DNA from: an uncultured Saprospiraceae bacterium
GTDB lineage: Bacteria; Bacteroidota; Bacteroidia; Chitinophagales; Saprospiraceae
Length of the DNA: 64,000 nt
Assembly: GCA_937894165.1 (NCBI GenBank)
Contig: CALCSX010000173.1
Location: 1-64,000 of the forward strand
Direction of reading: 5' to 3'
Position 1 is the first letter of the stretch. Each line of letters starts with the position of its first letter. A program made the position numbers and the translations under genes. The notes under the pieces were generated by a model, which saw only the letters and a list, made by a program, of their open reading frames with translations, was not told the origin of the DNA and did no database searches. This document shows, piece after piece, positions 27,286-37,106 of the stretch.

Positions 27286-29730
27286 ATGCCTCATTTTGTA
27301 GAAGTCATTCTGCCTCTCGCAATTCCTAATGCTTTCACCTATCACTTGCCGGATGAATGGAGGAATAAGGCTGCGGTAGGCAAAAGAGTGGAGGTGCAAT
27401 TTGGCAAATCCAAACATTATTCAGGCATTATAAAATCAATTTTCGAGTCAGATGAAGATGTCAGTATGTATAAACCTGTCATCAATATTTTAGACTTGCA
27501 TCCTATCTTAACGGAGGAACAATTTAAATTGTGGACTTGGGTGGCCAAATATTATTGCGTCGGTATTGGCCAAGTAATGAATATTGCGCTTCCCCCGGGC
27601 CTCAAAATGAATAGTGAAAGTATTGTAAGCTTGCATCCTGACTTCCATAATGAAGATAATGTATCGACCTTCCCTGATGATGTTGCTGAAGTAATTGAAA
27701 CACTTCGCAATCAAGGAGATATCAATCTTGATACAGTTCGGAAAGTACTGTCTAAGAAAAATGTTACCGCCACTCTAAATTATATGTTGGAGGAGGGAAT
27801 GATTGTTTTAAAAGAGGAACTGATACACGAATACAAAGTAAAAAAAGAGTTTTTCGTCCGCTTAAAAATTGATCCTAATGATCAAAAAGCCGTCCATGAT
27901 GCTTTAGATGCAACAAAAAAATCTGAAAAACAGACCAATGTAATTTTGGCATTATTGCAAGCTGCCAGAGAAAATGAATGGTCAAAAAGAAAGGAAATTG
28001 CAAATTTAACAGGAGTTGAAAGTCCCGTATTTAAGGCTCTAGAGAAAAAAAATCTCATCGTTCAGGAAGAAATGGAGACCAACAGATTGAAGAATCTGAA
28101 GACCGAGGATGATTATTTTCAAAAATTGACCTTAAGTCAGCAAGAGCTTATTCAACAAATCGAAGCAGCCGGTCCGGAAAAACCAAGCTTAATTCATGGC
28201 GTCACCGGAAGTGGAAAAACGAGAATATTTACAGAATTAATAGAAAAGACAATACAGGAAGGTGGTCAGGTGCTTTATCTCGCACCGGAAATCACCCTGG
28301 CAACACAATTAGTCGAAAGGATAAAGAAACAATTCGGCTCACAACTCCACCCCTATCACTCACGGCTCAGTTCATCTCAAAAAGTAGACGTTTGGAAGGC
28401 AGTTCATCAAGGTTTTCCTATTATTTTGGGTGCAAAATCCGCGGTTTTCCTGCCATTTACCAATCTTCAACTGATTATTGTAGATGAAGAACACGATGAC
28501 AGCTATAAAAATAGTTTCAACGCACCTCGCTACCACGCCAGAGATGTAGCGATTGTTCTATCAAAAATCACGGGAGCTCGAATCGTCCTCGGTTCCGCTA
28601 CCCCAAGTTTAGAGTCTTACTACAATGCCAAATCCGGGAAATATAATTATTTTAGGATGGATCAACGGATTGATGATGTCAAGATGCCACAAATGGAGCT
28701 AATTGACATAAAACGATCTGAAAGGATACGTCGGCACAAGTTTCAACTGGCAGAACCAAGCCTAGAAAAAATCCAAGAAGCGCTGCATTCTAAAAAACAA
28801 ATACTTATTTATATCAATAGAAGAGGTTTTGCGCCGGTTTTTGAATGTGAAGCCTGCGCGTGGACGCCGAAATGTGGAAATTGCGATGTGACACTTACTT
28901 ATCACAAATTTAGTAATCAACTGCATTGCCATCTCTGTGGTCACAAGGAATATTTGCCATCGAAATGTCCTACTTGCAGTAATCATACCTTCGATATTCA
29001 TGGGGCGGGAACTCAGCGAATAGAAGATGAATTAAATATATTTTTTCCGGAGGCCGTGGTGGAGCGCCTGGATATGGACAATGCCAGAAGTTCTAAAAAT
29101 TTGCTGGAAATATTAGATAAAATTGAGAATAGAGAAATTGATATCATTGTAGGTACCAGGATGGCTACGAAGGGTTTGGATTTTGACAATTTGGCCTTAG
29201 CAATAGTAGTAAATGCAGATAGTCTCTTTTCTTTTCCGGATTTTAGATCTCATGAGAATGCCCTTCAACAATTGATCCAAATAGGTGGGCGCGTAGGCAG
29301 AAAATTTGATGAAAGTGCCTATTTTATTCAAACTGCTAAACCAAATTTTGAAATGTTCCAGTTTCTCGATCCACAGAGTCATGGAATATTTCTAGAGGAG
29401 GAATTAAAGACAAGACAAGATCTAAATTACCCGCCATTTTCAAGATTAATAAAAATAACCTTAAAGCATAAAAATGCTCAACTTGCAGAAAATTCTGCCG
29501 AATTCTTTGCCGAAGGTCTAAGAAAGCATTTAGATTCAGAAATATTGGGCCCTTCCAGCCCTTTGATTGGGAGAGTGAGAAACTATTACCTAAAGGACAT
29601 ATTAATTAAGTTACCCACAGATGCAGTTTTGATTGCCCGCACCAAGGAAATATTGATAAAACTAGTTCACAATATGGAAGCACAGCGAGATATAAAAGGA
29701 TTAAAATTAGTTTTAGATATAGATCCTTAA
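27286..29730 (+). CDS. priA: Primosomal replication restart helicase PriA
   Basis: 814 residues: an N-terminal 3' DNA-binding domain (MPHFVEVILPLAIPNAFTYH), a winged-helix linker, then a superfamily 2 helicase with Walker A HGVTGSGKTRIF and DEEHDDSYKN. The zinc-binding block is CEACAWTPKCGNC, CHLCGHKEYLPSKC and CPTC, followed by the motif V/VI region (GTRMATKGLDFDNL, QLIQIGGRVGR; the usual AGRAGR reads GGRVGR). It reloads the replisome at stalled forks. It follows the deacetylase gene by 52 bp and is followed by tRNA-Ala after 74 bp. Confidence 0.96.
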   Translation: MPHFVEVILPLAIPNAFTYHLPDEWRNKAAVGKRVEVQFGKSKHYSGIIKSIFESDEDVSMYKPVINILDLHPILTEEQFKLWTWVAKYYCVGIGQVMNIALPPGLKMNSESIVSLHPDFHNEDNVSTFPDDVAEVIETLRNQGDINLDTVRKVLSKKNVTATLNYMLEEGMIVLKEELIHEYKVKKEFFVRLKIDPNDQKAVHDALDATKKSEKQTNVILALLQAARENEWSKRKEIANLTGVESPVFKALEKKNLIVQEEMETNRLKNLKTEDDYFQKLTLSQQELIQQIEAAGPEKPSLIHGVTGSGKTRIFTELIEKTIQEGGQVLYLAPEITLATQLVERIKKQFGSQLHPYHSRLSSSQKVDVWKAVHQGFPIILGAKSAVFLPFTNLQLIIVDEEHDDSYKNSFNAPRYHARDVAIVLSKITGARIVLGSATPSLESYYNAKSGKYNYFRMDQRIDDVKMPQMELIDIKRSERIRRHKFQLAEPSLEKIQEALHSKKQILIYINRRGFAPVFECEACAWTPKCGNCDVTLTYHKFSNQLHCHLCGHKEYLPSKCPTCSNHTFDIHGAGTQRIEDELNIFFPEAVVERLDMDNARSSKNLLEILDKIENREIDIIVGTRMATKGLDFDNLALAIVVNADSLFSFPDFRSHENALQQLIQIGGRVGRKFDESAYFIQTAKPNFEMFQFLDPQSHGIFLEEELKTRQDLNYPPFSRLIKITLKHKNAQLAENSAEFFAEGLRKHLDSEILGPSSPLIGRVRNYYLKDILIKLPTDAVLIARTKEILIKLVHNMEAQRDIKGLKLVLDIDP

Positions 29731-29748
29731 AAAATCCAAATAATTAAT

Positions 29749-29756
29749 TAAATTTG
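29749..29756 (+). promoter_or_regulatory. Possible -7 element for tRNA-Ala
   Basis: TAAATTTG fits TAnnTTTG and ends 48 bp before the tRNA. There is no -33 TTG at the usual spacing, so the call is tentative. Confidence 0.35.
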
Positions 29757-29804
29757 CCTTGCTTTAGCGAAAATGTAAATACACAGAGTAGTTACGAAAA
29801 ACAA

Positions 29805-29881
<77 letters not shown>

Positions 29882-29884
29882 AAA

Positions 29885-29911
29885 AAGACTTTCCATCATC
29901 CGGAAAGTCTT
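29885..29911 (+). terminator. Intrinsic terminator of tRNA-Ala
   Basis: GACTTTCC (29887-29894) and GGAAAGTC (29902-29909) form an 8-bp stem with a 7-nt loop, extendable by flanking A and T bases, followed by TTTTCTATTTT. Confidence 0.75.
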
Positions 29912-29945
29912 TTCTATTTTATTCACATGCTGTTTTAAAACCCTG

Positions 29946-29996
29946 AGAATAGCATCCTTGAAATTTTGGTTTTTAAACCAAGGGATGACTATTTCT
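29946..29996 (-). terminator. Hairpin at the 3' end of the symporter gene
   Basis: The core is TTGGTTT (29966-29972) and AAACCAA (29975-29981). The surrounding bases AGAATAG-CATCC-TTG and CAAGGGATG-ACTATTTCT can extend it to a long imperfect stem that overlaps the stop codon. It lies between the convergent tRNA-Ala and symporter genes. The T-tract is short, so it may be a 3'-end stabiliser rather than an efficient terminator. Confidence 0.4.
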
Positions 29997-32061
29997 CATT
30001 TTTATTGACTGTATATAATTCTCCCCTTTTCAACTTACCCAGATATTCCTTTAAGTCCGTCCTAACTTCCCCTGACATCAAATATAGTCCAATAATATTC
30101 GGGAAGGCCATTGCCAAAATCATCATATCCGAAAAATCCAATACTGCCCCCAAGCTTACAGAAGCTCCTATAACTACGAAAATAAGAAATATAAATTTGT
30201 AAGTCATTTCAGACTGTCTACTTTTTCCAAATAGATAAGTCCAAGCCCTCATACCGTAATACGACCATGAAATCATAGTTGAGAAGGCAAATAAGAAAAT
30301 TGCAGCGGTAAGTATATAAGGAAACCATGAGATAACCGTTCCAAATGCATCGGAAGTCAATTGGGCACCGGCCAAACCTACGACTTCATGCTTACCTGTA
30401 AAAATAAGAACCAATGCTGTCAAGGTACATACTACCACAGTATCGATAAAGGGCTCTAGCAAAGATACAAATCCTTCAGATGGGGGATTGTTGGTCTTCG
30501 CCACACTATGTGCTATCGCAGCCGAGCCAATTCCTGCTTCGTTGGAGAAAGCCGCTCTTTGAAAACCTACGATTAAGACACCAAGAACACCTCCTTTTAA
30601 TGCGGATGGACTAAAAGCTCCGTCAAAAATGGCATACATTGCCGGTAGTATATTTTCGATATTAACCCCAATTACAATCAGACATGCTAAAATATAAATC
30701 GTTGCCATCAGTGGTACAACTTTAGAAGTCACATTGGCAATACTTCTAATGCCACCGATAATCACTGCACCGACTAAAACGGATATGATCAGACCAAACC
30801 AGAAACCATTCCCAATAAAGCCGGGAATCTGACCTGAAACTGCCTCAAACGCCTGATTAGCTTGGAACATATTACCCCCTCCAAAAGAGGCAAGAACGCA
30901 TAGAACAGCAAAAACGCCGGCTAGTACTTTACCAAGTTTTTTCTTATTCTGATTTTCCAAACCTTTTCGTAAATAGCTCATGGGTCCCCCGAACACTCTT
31001 CCGTCAGGGGTTATTTCGCGATATTTCACCCCCAGCGTACACTCTACAAATTTCGATGACATCCCTAAAAGCCCTGCCATTATCATCCAAAAAGTAGCGC
31101 CTGCTCCCCCTACTGAGATCGCCACAGCAACACCGGCAATATTTCCCAATCCGACAGTCCCCGACACTGCTGTCGTCAAAGCTTCAAAATGTGTCACCTG
31201 TCCAGGAGCATTGGGATCATCATGTTTTCCCTTAGCCAAGTCAATGGCATGTCGAAAACCTCGAATATTGATAAAACCCATTTTGAAAGTGAAAAATATC
31301 GCACCACAAACGAGCCAAATGACAATAAAAGGTATATTTTTTTGTTGCTTGTCACCATTTGGATGTGTTAATGCTATCTTTTCGTCATATTCAATTCTGG
31401 CAAAGTTATGAGCTCCTTCCTCTATGACATCTTTCTTACTTTTTGAATCATATATTAGTCCATCCTTATCTGTCAAATATTTCAACTTTCCATTTGCCGG
31501 TGCTAAGGCCTCATACGCTTCCCCTCCTTCTTGCTCAACTATGGCAATAGGCTCCCCTTCTTTCACTTCTGCTCCTTCACTTTTCAACCACTCTTTCACT
31601 GAATATCGACCTTGAATACCCGGCTGCCAGGCTCGTATTGGCACATCCCTGCCATCAGCATAGACTACCGGATCATAGATTCCAATGGCAGAAAAAGGAT
31701 CCCAAAACAAAACTGATCCAATTCCGGAAACAATTGGAGAGAAAGTCCCATTAAATTTTTCAGTAATTGCGTCAGTCGGAACTTTATACTTTTTTGTAAC
31801 AGCTGCTCCTGATGCATCCGAAACTTCTACTTTATAAGTAATTCCTTCAACTAATTCGCGAGAAATATTGGAATTTAAAGGGGTATTTTGATTGCTCCAT
31901 TTATACGAATAGGGAGGTTCGCCACCACTCACTGTCAGCTCTATTACACCATCATTAATAAGATGTGTCGGATTAGAAATCCTATCTTGAACGATTAATG
32001 TTTGTGATTGAAGTAGTGTAGAAACAAAAAGGAATAGAACAGCTATAAATTTGAAATTCAT
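29989..32061 (-). CDS. AGCS-family alanine/glycine:cation symporter with SprB-like N terminus and inserted barrel-sandwich-like domain
   Basis: 690 residues. The C-terminal 430 are a normal AGCS sodium/proton-amino-acid symporter ([54 protein letters not shown]). In front lie a signal peptide (1-20), a SprB/PKD-like repeat (about 24-95, [12 protein letters not shown]) and the usual AGCS opening helix (about 104-128, [16 protein letters not shown]). Residues about 131-240 are then an insertion before the next helix (243-260). The insertion contains [20 protein letters not shown] and [13 protein letters not shown], like a biotinyl/lipoyl or HlyD barrel-sandwich fold, but without the modifiable lysine. 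Typical family members are 450-550 residues without these parts. It probably imports alanine or glycine; the role of the extra domains is unknown. Confidence 0.88.
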   Translation of the reverse strand: MNFKFIAVLFLFVSTLLQSQTLIVQDRISNPTHLINDGVIELTVSGGEPPYSYKWSNQNTPLNSNISRELVEGITYKVEVSDASGAAVTKKYKVPTDAITEKFNGTFSPIVSGIGSVLFWDPFSAIGIYDPVVYADGRDVPIRAWQPGIQGRYSVKEWLKSEGAEVKEGEPIAIVEQEGGEAYEALAPANGKLKYLTDKDGLIYDSKSKKDVIEEGAHNFARIEYDEKIALTHPNGDKQQKNIPFIVIWLVCGAIFFTFKMGFINIRGFRHAIDLAKGKHDDPNAPGQVTHFEALTTAVSGTVGLGNIAGVAVAISVGGAGATFWMIMAGLLGMSSKFVECTLGVKYREITPDGRVFGGPMSYLRKGLENQNKKKLGKVLAGVFAVLCVLASFGGGNMFQANQAFEAVSGQIPGFIGNGFWFGLIISVLVGAVIIGGIRSIANVTSKVVPLMATIYILACLIVIGVNIENILPAMYAIFDGAFSPSALKGGVLGVLIVGFQRAAFSNEAGIGSAAIAHSVAKTNNPPSEGFVSLLEPFIDTVVVCTLTALVLIFTGKHEVVGLAGAQLTSDAFGTVISWFPYILTAAIFLFAFSTMISWSYYGMRAWTYLFGKSRQSEMTYKFIFLIFVVIGASVSLGAVLDFSDMMILAMAFPNIIGLYLMSGEVRTDLKEYLGKLKRGELYTVNKNEK

Positions 32062-32255
32062 ATGCAGAGGTGTTAAATTTTAGTTTCTGATTTTGACTGA
32101 AATCACAGCAAGGCCACACTTCAGTAAAACTATGTTATAGGTTTTATTTTAAAATCCTGTACAAGATGCTAAAAAAAATTTCTAAATCAAATTTTTTATG
32201 TATTAAAAATGTAACCTAAATAATAGATATTTAAATATTGCTGTACATTAATTAA

Positions 32256-32293
32256 AAAGTGCCTTCCACTTCCTTTGAAATAGCCGGCACTTT
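32256..32293 (-). terminator. Candidate terminator after the acyl-CoA dehydrogenase gene
   Basis: AAAGTGCC (32256-32263) and GGCACTTT (32286-32293) form an 8-bp stem with a 22-nt loop, and on the minus strand it is followed by more Ts. It starts 30 bp after the stop codon of the gene. The large loop lowers confidence. Confidence 0.42.
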
Positions 32294-32322
32294 ATCCATG
32301 TAAATGTAAACTAATAATAATT

Positions 32323-34104
32323 TTATAAGGAGTATTTATTTGCTGCAATCAAATGATTCGCAACCTTCCTTCTCGCTTCTTTCATGTTGATAGCAGGATA
32401 TTTAGCAAAACGCTTCACGCCCATCAACATTATTTTCAACTCATCACCTTCAGCAAATGATGCTAAAGCCTCAACCGCATTTTCAGAAATACTATTTTGG
32501 CAATTATTGAAAAGAGCCTTTAGAATAGCTTCATGGATCTCCTTGTTTTCAGTATATTCTAGCAAACTAAGCTTTTGGAGTCTCAAAAGCGTGGATTCAC
32601 AGAGATACACATCAATGCCAATATTAGCAATATTCATAAGAACTTCCTGCTCTTCCTTTAAATCATATTTACCATCCATCTGACCCTTAGCAGCTGCACC
32701 AGCTACCATGAGTAGAATCTTTTTGAAGTTTTTTAATGCTAAAATTTCATCCCCAAACTCTCCGTCAGGCGTTTCCGGAGAAGCAAATGAAGTCAATTCT
32801 TTTTGAACAGCCCAAGCAGGCCCAACGAGATCCAGTTCGCCTTTCATCGCCTTTTTGAGAATCATATTTACAATTAACATTCGATTGATTTCGTTCGTAC
32901 CTTCGTAAATTCTATTGATTCTACTATCTCGATAAGCACGAGCCGCGGGATACTCCTCAGAAAAGCCATAACCTCCATAAATTTGAAGCATTTCGTCAAC
33001 CACAAAATCTACCGCTTCAGAACCATATATTTTCATGATGGCGCACTCTATGGAGTATTGCTCTGCTGCCTCTAATGTTGATTCAATAAAATTCTTCCCA
33101 TCAGCCATCAAACTAGCCTTCATATCATGCATAGAATCCGATATACGGTATGTCATAGATTCCGCTGCAAAGGTTCTAATAGCCATTTCTCCTATCTTGG
33201 ATTTTATGGCTCCGAAAGCAGACAAAGGCTGATTAAATTGATGTCTTTCATTGGCATAATTTACTGCAGAATCTATTCCCATCTTGCAGCCTCCCATGGC
33301 CATTGCTCCCAATTTAAATCTTCCAATATTTAATACATTAAATGCAATTAGATGTCCTCTACCAATTTCTCCCAGAATATTTTCCTTAGGAACAGGTGAA
33401 TTTTCAAAAAACACTTGACGTGTTGAAGATCCTTTTATACCCAATTTGTGCTCTTCCGCTCCCAGAGACATTCCTTCCGTTCCTTTTTCGACAATGAAAC
33501 CCGTAAATTTATCGCCATCAATTTGAGCAAAAACAATAAATATTTCTGCGAATCCCGCATTGGAGATCCACATTTTCTGCCCATTCACAATATAATGACT
33601 GCCCTCCTCATTTAAAATAGCTTTGGTTTTTGCAGATAAAGCATCAGAACCACTTCCGGGTTCCGTTAAACAATAGGAAGCCAATAATTCACCGGAAGCC
33701 ATTCGTGGTAGATAATTTTTCTTTTGTTCCTCCGTACCAAAATATAAGATTGGAAGCATCCCTATTCCGGTGTGCGCGGCAATGGAAGTATTGAAGGAGG
33801 CATCTCCCCTTCCTAACTCCTCAGAAATGATAGTATTTGCATTCGTACCCATTTCCATTCCTCCGTATTCCTCCGGTATATGCGAACCTAACAAACCTAA
33901 ATCTGCAGCCTCCTTTAACAAGCTCACCTGTTCATCCAATATACCCCCTCTTTCGCGAACAGATTGCTCTACAAAATCTCTCACCATTTGCCTTACCATA
34001 GATTGCTCTTCAGTCGCTTCTTCCGGGACAAAAATAGTAGCCGGATCCGTTTCTTTAATTAAAAATTCACCGCCTTTGACGTAGTCGTTCTTTGTATTAG
34101 CCAT
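32323..34104 (-). CDS. Acyl-CoA dehydrogenase (long form)
   Basis: 593 residues. The N-terminal helical and central beta domains hold the FAD/substrate regions YCLTEPGSGSDALSAKT and KMWISNAGFAEIFIVFAQ. The C-terminal domain has IYGGYGFSEEYPAARAYRDSRI, with the catalytic glutamate in IYEGTNEINR. About 170 further residues follow, as in the VLCAD/ACAD9-like subfamily, which is longer than the 380-residue short-chain type. It introduces the 2,3 double bond in fatty acyl-CoA during beta-oxidation, passing electrons to ETF. It is a single gene, with a 228-bp gap upstream (34105-34332) that holds only the terminator of the next gene. Confidence 0.92.
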   Translation of the reverse strand: MANTKNDYVKGGEFLIKETDPATIFVPEEATEEQSMVRQMVRDFVEQSVRERGGILDEQVSLLKEAADLGLLGSHIPEEYGGMEMGTNANTIISEELGRGDASFNTSIAAHTGIGMLPILYFGTEEQKKNYLPRMASGELLASYCLTEPGSGSDALSAKTKAILNEEGSHYIVNGQKMWISNAGFAEIFIVFAQIDGDKFTGFIVEKGTEGMSLGAEEHKLGIKGSSTRQVFFENSPVPKENILGEIGRGHLIAFNVLNIGRFKLGAMAMGGCKMGIDSAVNYANERHQFNQPLSAFGAIKSKIGEMAIRTFAAESMTYRISDSMHDMKASLMADGKNFIESTLEAAEQYSIECAIMKIYGSEAVDFVVDEMLQIYGGYGFSEEYPAARAYRDSRINRIYEGTNEINRMLIVNMILKKAMKGELDLVGPAWAVQKELTSFASPETPDGEFGDEILALKNFKKILLMVAGAAAKGQMDGKYDLKEEQEVLMNIANIGIDVYLCESTLLRLQKLSLLEYTENKEIHEAILKALFNNCQNSISENAVEALASFAEGDELKIMLMGVKRFAKYPAINMKEARRKVANHLIAANKYSL

Positions 34105-34286
34105 TTTATATAATATTTAAGTTCTAATATAAGGATATTTAGAAAAATAATAAAAAATTCTATGATTTATCAACGACACCATTGATTTGTTCAATATTTT
34201 ATTCTGATATATAATTATTTGTGTCTTCAAACAGAATAATATACTTATACTATTAATATAAGATTTTTCTCTATATAAAATGACCC

Positions 34287-34321
34287 AAAAAAAGCTCAAA
34301 AATAAATTCTGAGCTTTTTTC
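34287..34321 (-). terminator. Intrinsic terminator after the outer-membrane protein gene
   Basis: AAAAAAAGCTCA and TGAGCTTTTTT pair around an 11-nt AT-rich loop. A run of seven As on the plus strand (Ts on the minus) follows the stem, starting 12 bp after the stop codon at 34333. The T-runs on both sides would let it work in either direction. Confidence 0.72.
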
Positions 34322-34332
34322 AACTATTGTCT

Positions 34333-35454
34333 CTACATACCGGGTCCAACAGGCATGTCCATGTGAGACTTTCCAATTCGATATACCGCACTAAAATTAA
34401 TCAGGTAATCAGCAAATGCCGCATCCCCATGCGCATAAATACCTGTCTGTTGCGTTCTTTCTTTGTCGAGAAAACTTTGCGTTCTGTTTCTTACAACTGC
34501 AATGGGTACATTTAAGTTAAAAGAAATATTACCCACACTATAATTCAATCCGGGCTCTACAGATACCACATATCCCGGTCTCCTATATCCTTCACTACTG
34601 CCAATCAGATCTGTATGAGGTACCGCCTCATAGCGACCTCCGATATATACATTGAAACCCTTTAAAGGAGTTAGATAGAAAGCGCCCACACGTGCAGCTA
34701 CTTGATCAGGCACAGAAAATTCAGCACTTCCATTTCTTATCAAAACACCGTTAGTGGCAGCAGGATTAGACAAATAAAAGAAGTTTCCTGTCATCATCAC
34801 AGAATTATTAAGCCTATAAAATGCCTGCATTTCTAAACTTACACCTACTCCCCCATCTCCCAATTGAATCGATTGATCAACAACACTTGTACGCGTTTCG
34901 TCTCGGTTTGGACCCTGATTATAAAAGTCACCCATCACCTCATAATCGCCAGTTGCCAATTTCATTCCCAGAGAGGTAGAAACATTAAATTTATTTGCTT
35001 TGGCAGGATCTAACAGCCAGTAACCTAAGCCAAATCGGATATCAGACAAACCTGAAGATTGGGTTGAGTGTCTTTCGCCAAGCCCGTTAGGTGGATTACC
35101 TCCATGTTCATACATAGATGATCTATGATGAAAAGCAAAAGGTATTGATGCTGATGCAAACAATCTATCCGTAATTCCATAATTGACGAAAAAGTCGACG
35201 AAATAGGAATCATTTATTACTTCCGTGCCTTCCTGCAATCTGTATTTTTCCTCTTCAGATCCTCTGAAATGCCTAAATGACTGAAAATAACGAAAATCCG
35301 TTCCGATAAAAAACTCCCCTTTAGATAAGCCGAAAGAAGTCCCTATTCCTCCGCTACAATTTGACATTCCTCTCACAGCTACACAACCCTGAGCATTCAA
35401 GTCTAAACTGATGAATATAAAAGCAAGAATGAAGGTGATTTTATAAAAATTCAT
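34333..35454 (-). CDS. Outer-membrane beta-barrel protein (phenol MetA-deg/transporter-like)
   Basis: About 373 residues from the ATG at 35454, which opens a clear signal peptide (MNFYKITFILAFIFISLDLNA, cut before QGC); the frame is open for 25 more codons upstream but without signal-peptide character. The mature protein alternates aromatic and polar residues in many strands, has GITDRLFASASIPFAF and LGMKLATGDY, and ends in a strand with AVYRIGKS. This resembles PF13557-type barrels (metal/phenol-degradation transporters). A Cys pair at the N terminus (CVAVRGMSNCSGG) may form a disulfide. A -7-like box lies at 35487-35494. Ligand and function are unknown. Confidence 0.7.
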   Translation of the reverse strand: MNFYKITFILAFIFISLDLNAQGCVAVRGMSNCSGGIGTSFGLSKGEFFIGTDFRYFQSFRHFRGSEEEKYRLQEGTEVINDSYFVDFFVNYGITDRLFASASIPFAFHHRSSMYEHGGNPPNGLGERHSTQSSGLSDIRFGLGYWLLDPAKANKFNVSTSLGMKLATGDYEVMGDFYNQGPNRDETRTSVVDQSIQLGDGGVGVSLEMQAFYRLNNSVMMTGNFFYLSNPAATNGVLIRNGSAEFSVPDQVAARVGAFYLTPLKGFNVYIGGRYEAVPHTDLIGSSEGYRRPGYVVSVEPGLNYSVGNISFNLNVPIAVVRNRTQSFLDKERTQQTGIYAHGDAAFADYLINFSAVYRIGKSHMDMPVGPGM

Positions 35455-35648
35455 AAACTGATTGATTTGGATATTATAATATGGTACAAAATTAGTAAAA
35501 TGTTGACAATTACTAAAGGTAGTATGCAAAAATTATACCATTTTGATGTACAAGCATATAATCCTCCAAACTTTCTTATAAATTAACATATAAATGCAGC
35601 GACTTTGAGAACTTAATTGTATATTTATTTCGATCAAATTATGAGCTC

Positions 35649-37094
35649 ATGTCAACAGACTGTCTTCTCCAATCAACTCTTTCAACTTATATTCCCAATT
35701 CGGAGAGTCCTTTTAATTTAGGTAGAGTTAAACATTTATATAGAAGACTTGGATATGGTGAAACTCATCATAAATACGAAGATGCATTATCAAAAATTCC
35801 GGAAAATTTAATAAAGGAAATTATTACACATGCCAAAAATGCACCCTTGACACCGAAACCTGTTTGGGGGGATTGGGCTCAAAGCGACTATAGTGATTTT
35901 CAAACAGAATTACAAAATCAAATACTTGAATTTGCTTTAACTTTTGCTGACGACATAATTGAAAATCCTGTTCGAGCAAAAATTAGCTTGTTCTGGCAAA
36001 ATCATTTTGTGACAAGAATTGAACAATATGTGTGTCCTTCATGGATGTATCAATATCAGAATACCATTCAAAGGTATCAATTCGGTAATTTCTAAGATTT
36101 TTTGAAAGAAATAGGGAAAACCCCGGCTATGTTAGTGTTTTTGAATGGCGTTCAGAATACACGGTTTAATCCCAATGAAAATTATGCCAGAGAATTATTT
36201 GAACTTTTCACCCTAGGAGTAGACAATGATTACACCCAACAAGATATAACGGAGGCTGCCCGCGCCTTGACCGGTTGGAATGGCTTTACAGAACTGTGTG
36301 CAGATATAAATTACTTTCCCACTTTTCATGATCCCGGACAAAAAACTATTTTTGGACAACAGGGAAATTGGGATTATGAATCGTTGCACAACTTGCTTTT
36401 CGAGCAGAGAGGGCAAGAAATCGCCAACTTTATATGCAGAAAAATTTACACTTCCTTTGTTTCTCCTGATGCAGATGATGATTTTATTGCTGAAATGGCA
36501 GACTTCTTCGTTGCATCTGATTTTGAACTCCTCCCCCTCTATGAAAAATTATTTAGTAGTGAGCGATTTTTTGATGAAGGAATAATAGGGACGGTTATCA
36601 AAAGTCCGGTTGAATATTTTGTGACATTCATCAAAGAGAGTGGAATGGAGATCGACCAAAATATTAAAACGTTAATGCTATATCAAATAGGTGAATTAGG
36701 TCAAACAGTTTTTAACCCCCCAACAGTTGCGGGCTGGCCAACAAACCGGGAATGGATTACTACCAGTTTCCTTACCCAAAGATGGATAGCACTGGAAGCT
36801 TTTGTATATCAAATATTTTTGACTGATCCCAATCTAATCAGACAATATATTAAAGATATTACAAGCTCCGACAATGATCCATTAATTATAACTACTGAAT
36901 TTGTCAATTTTCATTTGTCGAAATCATTGCAGGATGAATTAGAATATGAACAACTTAATGCCTATTTCAAATGGGATGTACCGGAAAATTATTATGTCGA
37001 GGGTTCTTGGAATTTAGAATGGGAAACGGTACCCATCCAGACCATTATTTTGTTGCAGAAAATAATAAGAACCCCTGAATTTCAAATGATCTAA
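35649..37094 (+). pseudogene. DUF1800-family protein interrupted by one in-frame TAA
   Basis: The frame from ATG 35649 reads 148 codons, meets TAA at 36093-36095, then continues in the same frame for 332 further codons to 37094; there is no frameshift. The DUF1800 sequence runs across the stop: VRAKISLFWQNHFVTR and QRYQFGNF before it, DFLKEIGKTPAMLVFLNGVQNTRFN and PNENYARELFELFTLGVDND after it. In relatives the GNF-[R/K]-D segment is unbroken, so a single base change (for example AAA to TAA) explains it. The pair DUF1800-DUF1501 is common and may act together at the cell surface. It could be a real nonsense mutation, a sequencing error, or a read-through site. No reinitiation ATG lies near the stop. 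Confidence 0.82.
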
Positions 37095-37106
37095 AGATTG
37101 TATATT

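Noticed and set aside
35455..35529. Longer start for the outer-membrane protein
   Set aside because: The extra 25 residues precede a complete signal peptide, so the ATG at 35454 is preferred.
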